DNA of 64,000 bases from Nepenthes gracilis (taxonomy: Eukaryota; Streptophyta; Magnoliopsida; Caryophyllales; Nepenthaceae). The notes beneath the pieces were generated by a model that saw nothing but the letters and a program-made list of their open reading frames with translations, did no database searches and was not told where the DNA came from. Every line of letters starts with the position of its first letter. Within the stretch, counting starts at the first letter, position 1. Shown here piece after piece: positions 55,945 through 64,000 of this stretch. The stretch is taken from the NCBI GenBank assembly GCA_033239525.1, contig BSYO01000004.1, positions 27,194,037 to 27,258,036 on the forward strand. The letters run 5' to 3'. The translations under genes and the position numbers were made by a program.

Positions 55945-57190
55945 GCCAGCTGGATCCAAATTTTTTTGGGGTTTTCGGGTTGGAATATGTTGACTTCCTC
56001 AAACCACGATCATATCCAATATAATATGACAGACATATATATGATGCATCCATATATATTTGTATTGGAAGTTTCGGCTATTAGGTTTATATGCCCATTG
56101 GAGCTGCTAGTTTTAACCAGGATCCCTCTCTGGCTAGCTAGCTGAATCCCATTGGTTCACATGAAGTACAGATAATTGTAGAAGCTGGGATAGAGTTTGA
56201 TGTCAGAGTGCCTGCCAACATTTTACGCTCTGCATGCTTCCAGCTATTGAGCGCGGATTTGAGCTCAAATGATCCAATATGTTCTCATCCGAACGGGTGA
56301 GTGTGAACCCTTCTCTATTTACACCAACTCCATAGGTGCTAATGTCATTGCACGCTTCTTTTGCTTGAGCCTTGTTTGCTAGCGTGTCAAAGCCACCTCA
56401 ATTGAGTGAATGGGAGAGCGACGGAGCCATCCCTCAACCATTGCCAACAATTAAGAACGACGGTGAAGAGGTAAGGAAGAAAGAAAAAGAAGATAAATAA
56501 TGAGAAAAAAGTCATTGAGATGGACTTAAGGCAAATACAGGGAGAATGCAGCTGGGGGTGAATAAATTTTTGAAAACTGTCCAAATTGTTCAAATCAAAT
56601 TAACTTTGACTCTCAAAATTACGCTTTGACTTATATATAGTTTGGTTGTAGTTTAATTTTGTCCAAGTCATGTTTTTAATTTGGCTGTGGTTTGAGAATT
56701 TAAAACCTTAATCCAAACTCTTATCACATACACATATGTATTTTATTTTATTTTTGTTATAACTAAAAATATATTAATTTACATATTTTTACTGTGCCTA
56801 TAACTTAGAATTTTTTTTTTTTTTCAAGAGTCAGATTCTTGATCCCATTTAAGAGCGTATTGTCCTATAGACTACAAGTGTAGTCAAAACTGGATACATT
56901 TTAATTAACTTCCCAATATATTACAGAGCTTTTGGATGGAATTTTAAAGAAGTGGCATTTTATTTTTCTAATATAATCTTTTCTTTTAATGGTATTTTAT
57001 GTATCTGTTTTCTGTTAAGAGTGCTGTGGATATAGTATTTTATTACACTTTTTCTTATGATTTTTATGCAATGATGAAATATATAATTTTAATTTTTTTT
57101 TCTTTTAAATATTTTTTAATTCCAAATAAATTCTAAAGAAATTAGGGTCGAGATTAGAGTATAATTAGTAAACTATTGCCCCCAAGGCTT
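55945..57190. other. Region after the B3 gene, no gene seen
   Basis: Contains AT-rich sequence, T-runs near 56812-56824 and no convincing coding exon. It presumably includes the 3' untranslated part of the B3 gene. Confidence 0.5.
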
Positions 57191-57193
57191 TAA

Positions 57194-57437
57194 ATGGCAA
57201 TGGCAGCATCAACTGCACTATCAGTTTCATCTGCGGCCATCACAATTTCCGCCAGCAGCGGCAGAGCCCGAAACAGAGTATCCACAGTAGCATGCTTGGA
57301 CGGATAACTCCTATGGTGAACTAAAGGCCGACAATGACGTCGCCTCTCTGGGGCTTGCTGCGTGCACTGACTGGTGCTTTGCTAATGTTGTGAGCGTGCT
57401 GAAGAAGAAAGCTTCATCCTACCGCAAGCAAGTGTAG
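57194..57437 (+). pseudogene. Possible frame-broken fragment of a small targeted protein
   Basis: ATG at 57194 opens an Ala/Ser-rich start (MAMAASTALSVSSAAITISA) like a plastid transit peptide, with a stop near 57305. In the next frame YGELKADNDVASLGLAACTD then WCFANVVSVLKKKASSYRKQV runs to a TAG near 57437. A single frame change joins them. I do not recognise the family. It could be a retrocopy remnant or a chance open stretch. Confidence 0.3.
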
Positions 57438-57599
57438 GGTGGCAGCGGTAAGTGTAACTTCAGGCTTAGGATTTGGATTGTTTCGAGAATTGCTTTCCAA
57501 AAGTGAATTGGATTTGGATTTAGAAGCACATTAGGAAAATCAAGGCCACTGATTCGGGTGTCAAATGATCCATTGGTGAAAATGTAGCTGACCACGGCA

Positions 57600-57946
57600 G
57601 TAGCATCAAACTAGACTGTTCAAATGACGGCATGCAAGATTTCTCATTTCATAGAAACGAAACAGCATCCGCAACACCACCGAATGGGAGTACACATGAA
57701 AACGGTTCTCCTGGGGAAAATAAAACTCCTGCAGTACTTCGGAATCGATCAAGTGAGAAAACTCGAACAATCAATGCCTCCCCTTCAAACAGATGGTCTC
57801 TGACATGCAGCAAAGAGCTGCCAGCTAATAAAAGCCATCACCAAAGAAGTGAACAACTCAAAGCCAACCACTTTTGGGAGGTGCCATCCCAAGCCTCGCC
57901 TCAAGTAGCTGCAAAATCCATAATTCAACAGAAAAACAAAGAATGA
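57600..57946 (+). other. Open reading segment of unknown identity
   Basis: An open frame rich in Ser, Asn and Thr includes SSIKLDCSNDGMQDFSFHRN and RWSLTCSKELPANKSHHQRS and ends in a stop at 57944-57946. The composition is less AT-driven than its surroundings, so it may be an exon remnant. No domain is recognised and no promoter or splice context is convincing. Confidence 0.3.
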
Positions 57947-58167
57947 CTTCATGCAGATTTAATTATCAGCAGACAAATTTTGAATGCAACAATGTAACAA
58001 ACTTCCTTTTTATGCTTAATGGATGTTTTCGAGTCAGAAAACTGAATCTTTGAAAACAAGTAATTTTTAACTTTCCCCCTTTCACCAAGGCTCCAATGCC
58101 AATGCTGCAGCTAACAAATGCATGAAGCAGTGAACAGTACAGGTGATACCATATAAAAGAAGCAGAC

Positions 58168-58292
58168 CTTGTAATAGACGGCATGGTAGCCACAATCCAG
58201 GCACACAGATATATTATAGGTATCAGAGTCCTAGGTTTGTTCTTTCTGAGCCACATCAAAGATCCCAAAGCAGCAAGGGAGATACTCAATAC
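58168..58292 (-). other. Exon-like segment encoding a membrane helix pair
   Basis: On the minus strand, an acceptor CTGGTGTCAG precedes VLSISLAALGSLMWLRKNKP and RTLIPIIYLCAWIVATMPSI, and the donor AAG/GTCTGC follows. Two hydrophobic stretches flank a short basic loop. With both splice signals in place it looks like an internal exon of a multi-pass membrane protein. I cannot name the protein and no neighbouring exon is certain. Confidence 0.4.
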
Positions 58293-58339
58293 CTGACACC
58301 AGCAAAAGATAAAAAGCCAATATTACAAAAAAACATTTG

Positions 58340-59489
58340 AAAAGAATGACAAAACACGAGTCAAGTTGAACATTGCTAACTCTCTATCTGACAAACAGAC
58401 ATATGAACAAATAGTGGAATATAAACAGCATAAGATTGGCCTCATGGATCACTGAACTGTCCAAGTGACTGCTATTTGCATAGTGTGATAGAAAACTTCA
58501 TTTGAGGAACACCAGAGCATAGGAACATTCTGAGCCACTGAAGAAAAGATAGCAGATTCTGAGTCACTGAAGAAACGATACCAGATTGGCATTTGCTTCA
58601 AGGCCCTGCAGAATATAATCCCATGTAAATTCCAGCCCTCTAGCACCCACCCAAAGGGGAGCCAATTTATGGAGAACGGAATCCGCAAAAGCCCACCCTG
58701 AGGATGTGAGAATTGATCAAAACCAATAATAGATGTAGATGAGCCAGATAAAAAGTGCTCTAATATGCTCTATGAGAGATAAACAAATGTTACAGAAGTC
58801 AAATTATGTTCCAGACTACCAAAGAATCAGAGAATTCCAAATGGATTAAGTTTGTGTTCTTGTCTTTCCATTCATAATCACAGGCATGAATTTGATCATC
58901 TAGCCTTTTCCACAAGGCACTAAGCTTCGGCTTGTTTGCTCAAATCATTAAGGATGCTAACCCCACAACATAAGAGGGCATTATCGTAACACAAGATGCA
59001 ACATTCACATTGATCACCTACACTGATGTTTACAAGATCCAGACTATAGCCGTAGAATGTTATTTTAAAATAGAATTTTCAACAAATAGAAACATTTAAC
59101 TGATAACTAATAAGACATGTAAAGAGAACATGATTGACCAAGATAATAGCAAACAATGTAAATTTCAAGCGATGGAAGGAGAGTCAATCTAAACGCTAGT
59201 CTTAATGCCATTCCTTCCAATCACTCCCTTCAAGAAAGAGCACCTTTTTGAGTTGGAATAAACAGAATTTTCAGCAAATAAAACCTTTACCTATATGCAA
59301 AATGTAAAAGGAAAATGATTGAGAATTATACTATGTATGCGTTTAGGCTATAGATGGAACATGAACACAATAATCAAAGACATCCTTCAGTCTCGGCAAG
59401 CAATCGTGGAGAATGCTTTACGCAATATGAATAATTTTCACTAAACTCATTATATCTTGGACTAATTATGCAAAATACTTCATGCCTAC
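58340..59489. other. No confident feature
   Basis: A short tandem duplication of about 30 bp lies at 58531-58590 (TTCTGAGxCACTGAAGAAA twice). On the minus strand near 58870-58930, KPKLSALWKRLDDQIHACDY could be a coding scrap, but it has no supporting context. Confidence 0.4.
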
Positions 59490-59875
59490 ATGATGTGGAC
59501 ATCTTAAAGATATGAGAAAATTTTGATTTTATTTGTTTCCATATTTTGTAACATTTTAGGAATTCTTAAAATTTTATAATTTTTCCTAGGATACTTAGGA
59601 GATGTTATATTTTATTTTTATCATTTATTTTATTTTAGGACATTGTTAATAAACAAATTATATATGTTTCTTAAATAATCTAATAGGAGAATACCTCTAT
59701 ATAAGAAACCTAACTTTACTATCAAAAATCATTAATGAATTGAATTGAAATTGAGAGAACATTTTTCTCCTTCCTTTCTTCGGTAATTTCTGGTTCCCCA
59801 TTTTTTCTATTCTCTTTTCTAATTCTCCCTTTTTTCTCTTCTTCCCCTCCCATTTGCCTTTCCCTTCTCAAATTT
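59490..59875 (+). repeat. LTR-like remnant with TATA and primer-site-like word
   Basis: The segment begins TGTGGACATCTTAAAG, has TATATAAG at 59698-59705, a CT-rich leader, and is followed near 59876 by TTTGGTATCAATGACC, similar to a tRNA-Met primer site. This layout fits the 5' LTR of a retrotransposon whose body may be the gypsy remnant at 61-64 kb. Confidence 0.4.
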
Positions 59876-60280
59876 GGTATCAATGACCAACTTCCTATTT
59901 TTTTTGCTCTATCTCTTGTGCTTTTGCTTCTACTTGTCTATTCCAGAAGCTAGGGCTTTGGTTGACAAGAAAAAGGAAGGGTGACAGCTAGGATTATGGG
60001 TTTTGTTGGTGGTGGTTGGTGGCTATGATGAGGGAAGATCCAACAACAATGAAGGGGAAGAAGAAAAGGTACATTCTGGCAAAATCTGAATGGTTTAGGT
60101 TTTTCAATGAGAAGTTGAGATTTGGTCTCCCAATTTTTTTTTCTTTCTTTTTCTTTGACCTCCAACAGCAGACTTGCAAAATAATTTTTTCCTATTCTTC
60201 TACCTCTACAGTCAGCATATATTTTTTTGCACAATATTTCTTTCATACCACCTCTTCAAAAACACTCGAGTTCTTGGTGA

Positions 60281-60596
60281 TGGTGGGGTTGATATGGCGA
60301 GTCAGTGGATTGCTTGTGGGCAATTAGATGGTGTAGGAATCAAGTGACTTGAAAGAAAATCAAGAAGTTGAGAGCATGAGACAGCACTGAGCAAGAGTGC
60401 AGTGTGTGTGTGAGCACTTTGCAAGATATTAACTGACAAGTTTTTGCTGACGGTGGGGTTGATATGGTGAGTCAGTGGATTGGTTGAGGGCAATTAGATG
60501 GTGTAGGAATCAAGTAACTCAAAAGAAAATCAAGAAGTTGAGAGCACGAGAGAGCACTGAGCAAAAGTGCAGTGTATGTGAGCACTTTGTGTTGTA

Positions 60597-60630
<34 letters not shown>
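60281..60630. repeat. Tandem duplication of about 170 bp
   Basis: Two units start with GGTGGGGTTGATATGG at 60282 and 60452 and continue through GGCAATTAGATGGTGTAGGA and AAAATCAAGAAGTTGAGAGC. Each ends near a GTG-rich stretch, and the second runs into the microsatellite. Confidence 0.8.

Positions 60631-60648
<18 letters not shown>
60599..60648. repeat. Compound microsatellite (TG)16(AG)9
   Basis: A perfect TG run is followed by a perfect AG run. The preceding tandem unit ends in a shorter GTGTGTGTG, suggesting expansion in the second unit. Confidence 0.95.
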
Positions 60649-60649
<1 letters not shown>

Positions 60650-61179
60650 CCCGTGAACTAAAGTGAAGTGAAGTGAAGCAGTCAAAGAAGTGGGTTTGAT
60701 GACTACTGTATCACCTCAGATGCCAACGTAAGTACTGGGCCAACCACACAGGGCCCAGATTTACCTACGCCTGTTTAATTTTCAGCCTAATGCATCGTTT
60801 GGTTAGCATGCAATTGGTTCAATTTGTCTTTCTTGCCTGACAAGGTGCGCTAATCCCACTTTTATCCTTGGCAACATCTTTGATTTTTTCGTAGTATTTT
60901 TTATCCTAATATACTAATATATTCCTTTTCAAAAGTAAAAACACAAAAACAATTACCTTCCTTTGCCCTCTTTATTTTGGATAAATTTACCTTTACATTG
61001 GAATATTTAGCAACATCGTATTTGGTCTTTGCTTTGATTTTAATAGATTAGCAATATTAGTCTGTATTATTTGAATCATATTAATTCCCTTTAAAAAAAG
61101 GGGAAAATTTTTTTATCTTAAATTTGGCTCGCTGAATCCCGTGAAACCATTTCACAAAAGTTGAATGATATCTTCCTTT

Positions 61180-64000
61180 TATAAAGCAATTCAACGTTTA
61201 TATGCTCATTCAAATGCCCTAGTTGTTCATTGAGTTGAACCTCATCAATCACATTGGTATTGCATGTACTTGTATGGTAGTCGTATTATTTCCCATGGCA
61301 CCATTGACTTAGGCATAGATCCTATTCAGTTTGAAACCTTGAGTCAATAGCTAGCCCAATAAGTTCATAACCAACAAAAATTGCAAAATAATATCATGGC
61401 AATCCAGGCTGACTCAGCCACTACCTATCATACAAATTCAGACCTATTTAATCAAGTTGCCACTTTAGAAGTGATGATAATTTTGACGTTTCCTGTAATA
61501 GGAATGACAGTCATATGCAATATAGTCAGATGCCTCATAGGTGTGACCACAAGCATGACATTACCATTGAGAACAGGATTATGACGAACTCTTTAGAAAC
61601 ATCAAATAGGTGTCTTATTTTTTATGGTTGCTTAGACCAAGTAATTTTTACTTTATGGATTCTGGATATGAAATATTTCTCTGAGTGGTATGGCATATCT
61701 GTGGATAGTAGAGTTCAATTTGCTTGCCTTAAGTTGATTAAGAATGCTCAACTATCTTAGGAAAGAATTGTTAAGTGTCAAATAACCCAAGTTGAGTAAG
61801 ATGAAACATAGCTTTCAAGAAAAATACTTACCTGATAAATGGTATACATACTGTAAAACCTGGACCACTTACCGAAACTCTACCTTCTCATCCACGAGGG
61901 CGAATAACTAACTTTATTTCACCACCCCTATACTGTATGGAGCCTTGAAAGAACTAGGTCCGATACTATGAGTTTGTTACAAGGATACCCTATGAAAAAA
62001 AAGTACTGACAAGTGTCCCTCACCACAAAATGCTTCTATCACGAACCCTAAATCTGCCTTAGGACCTCTATCTAAAAACTTCCCTGTGAGATAAAATAGA
62101 GGGAAGGATATTGAAGCCCCTAGAAGCAATTCTCAAGTACAATTAGAAATAGCTTTAGACACATTTCTTCTAGTTATCCTAGTAAAGCTTTTACTTATTA
62201 GAGAGCGAGACAAAGTGAACATGAAGGAACCATTTGAATAACAAATTTAACCCAAGCTAGAGAGTCTAATGACTAGAACGATAATTATGATGACTCATTC
62301 TTAAATTACATTAGAACTATTTCCTCTAGCCTACATTCTCTTTTTTATACTTAACACATCATTATTAGGTATTGTACAATATATCTTAGACTCAATTCAA
62401 TGAGGCTGGTGACTAACGTCGTCATATCATTTTTCATACTTACATCACGATCAACGCAAAGGCTTGCAAGACATTATGGACGGCAGTAATTGCATCAATG
62501 CCATCTCAACTAAAACAATTTTTCATTTTGAGATGAAAGCTATTCTATATCCTAATTCATATAGTCTCTTAAATTAATATAACTTTCATAGCAGTTAAGG
62601 AATTTTGGCTTATATCCATTCGATTCTCATAGTACAAAGATCATATCCAATATAATATCATTCCAATGGATACAGGTTGTCATTTTAAGTCGACCCTAAT
62701 TGTACGACTTGGATGCAACAATTCAAGGTCACTCCAACTCATACTATTTTAGTTACAAGGGAAAGAGATTCATCTCCATCATTTATCTCAAACCTGTTAT
62801 TCACAAAAAAAGAAAAGAATGTGGTAGAAATAAAAGGATTTGATATCATTAGCCGTCCAATATTAGAGCTTATAATTAGAGGCGAGTCTGTTGTGTTGAC
62901 TGTTATTCTAGAAGTCATTTCAGACTCTCCCGCATTGATACTTGATGAGTCCCGATAGGTCATTCACAACTTTCATGATTTCTTTCTTGAGTATCTCTCA
63001 AATCACTTATCGTCTTTATGTGACATTCAGTAAACTATTGACTTCATCCCAAGGCCCCTTCTCCTAAATTTACCTTATTATAGGATTACCCCCTTAAGCA
63101 TATTAAGCTCCAAATGCAAGTTAGAAAACTCCTTCACAAGAAATTCATTCAAGAGAATTTGACTCCATGTGCACTACCCTCTCTCTTGACATCCAAGAAA
63201 GATGAATCATGTAGTATGTATCTGAATAGTAGAGCCATCAATAAGATCTTAGAAAAATACCATATTCTCATCCGTAAGCTTGATGATATGTTAGATATAA
63301 TCGATGGTGCCAAGATCTTTTACAAAATTGAGTTAAATAGTAGTAATTACCAAATTATGATTTGTCTAAAGATTAGTGCAAAACAGCCTTTAAGATAAAA
63401 GACGTTCTTTCTGATTGGTTTGTCATAACTTTTAGACTATCTAATGACCACCCAATACCTTCATAAAGGCTATGACCCAAGCCTTTCTACCTTTTATTAG
63501 GCATTTCCTAATAGTCTACTTTGATGTCATCTTTATTTATAGTATGACCAAAGACCAACACTTAAATCATCTCATTGTTCAATACTACCCTTAAGAAAGA
63601 GAGTCAGTATGCTAATCTTATGAAATGTTCCTTCTTTTCAGATAGAGTTGCTTTGCTTTGTTTTATAGTTTCCTCTAACGGGGTTTCAGCTAACCCTATA
63701 AATATTCAGGTGATCATAGATTAGCCTGAACCCAACCCACAATATTCGAGACTTTCATGGTTTACTTACTTTTTATTATCGGTTCATCAAGAGGTATAGT
63801 AAAATCATGACTCCTCTCACTAAAAGCATAAAAAAGGTAAATTTAATTTATTTCTTAATGCTGCTAAAGCCTTTAAGAGTGTTAAAAAGAGAATGATGAT
63901 AACTCCAATCATGCGGCTCCCTAATTTTCCTAAGATATTTGAAGTAGAGTGTAATACGTCAGCCAAATGTGCCATCTTGTTGCCTACTTTGATGAAAAGT
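61180..64000 (+). mobile_element. Degraded Ty3/gypsy remnant continuing past the window
   Basis: A protease-like segment with QQFKVTPTHTILVTRERDSS is followed by ALILDES (62713-62958). RT begins at about 63110 with VRKLLHKKFIQENLTPCALP, SMYLNSRAINKILEKYHILI and KLDDMLDIIDGAKIFYKIEL. It continues in other frames with VMPFGLSNAPSTFMRVMTQAF, shown here only as scattered pieces, and VYFDDIFIYS near 63510. FPKIFEVEC near the end starts RNase H. The gag part (61.2-62.4 kb) is barely recognisable. It is Ty3/gypsy, possibly chromovirus, and inactive. Confidence 0.7.

Overview
This is nuclear DNA from a flowering plant, most likely a eudicot. The evidence is spliced plant-type genes, a gibberellin-pathway cytochrome P450, a plant-specific B3 transcription factor gene, and several lineages of plant LTR retrotransposons, many nested or broken. 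The species cannot be told from the sequence alone. There is no bacterial, organellar, CRISPR, rRNA or tRNA content that I can see.

Layout. 1-2.5 kb is AT-rich with no gene; its right part (1680-2541) is one copy of a duplicated block. 2.5-13.8 kb holds two decayed Tat-type Ty3/gypsy elements facing each other, each keeping only its 5' LTR and fused tail to tail near 7155. 14.27-19.74 kb (minus strand) is ent-kaurene oxidase copy A (KO-A), with 8 exons and an intact 514-residue reading frame; its intron 2 carries a 2.7 kb LTR-type insertion. 20.26-25.69 kb is a young but broken Ty1/copia (Tork-like) element with a perfect ATTTG target duplication. 25.7-26.4 kb resumes the KO-A upstream flank. 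27.0-27.7 kb is the second copy of the left block. 28.6-36.4 kb is another Tat-like gypsy element with a decayed antisense gene, split by a 1.9 kb LTR-type insertion flanked by CAACG. 37.47-41.14 kb (minus strand) is KO-B, also intact. 44.02-55.94 kb (plus strand) is a two-domain B3 gene whose introns 1 and 3 are swollen by gypsy remnants. 57-58.3 kb has exon-like scraps. 59.5-64 kb holds an LTR-like remnant, a tandem duplication with a (TG)n(AG)n microsatellite, and a degraded gypsy element running off the window.

The main biological story is a local duplication of a gibberellin-biosynthesis P450, followed by independent transposon insertions into each copy. Each paralogue preserves empty sites for insertions in the other. 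The copia element, the KO-A intron composite, the KO-B TRIM and the KO-B MITE can therefore be placed after the duplication without any outside genome. Divergence between the two KO coding sequences is patchy, which suggests gene conversion.

I found no convincing new multi-gene system. The most unusual structures are the inward-facing retroelement pair at 2543-13794, the TGTTGGG...CCCAACA composite in the KO-A intron, the decayed antisense gene of the Tat element, and a chromovirus segment in the B3 intron bounded by a 13-bp duplication and an A-rich tail.
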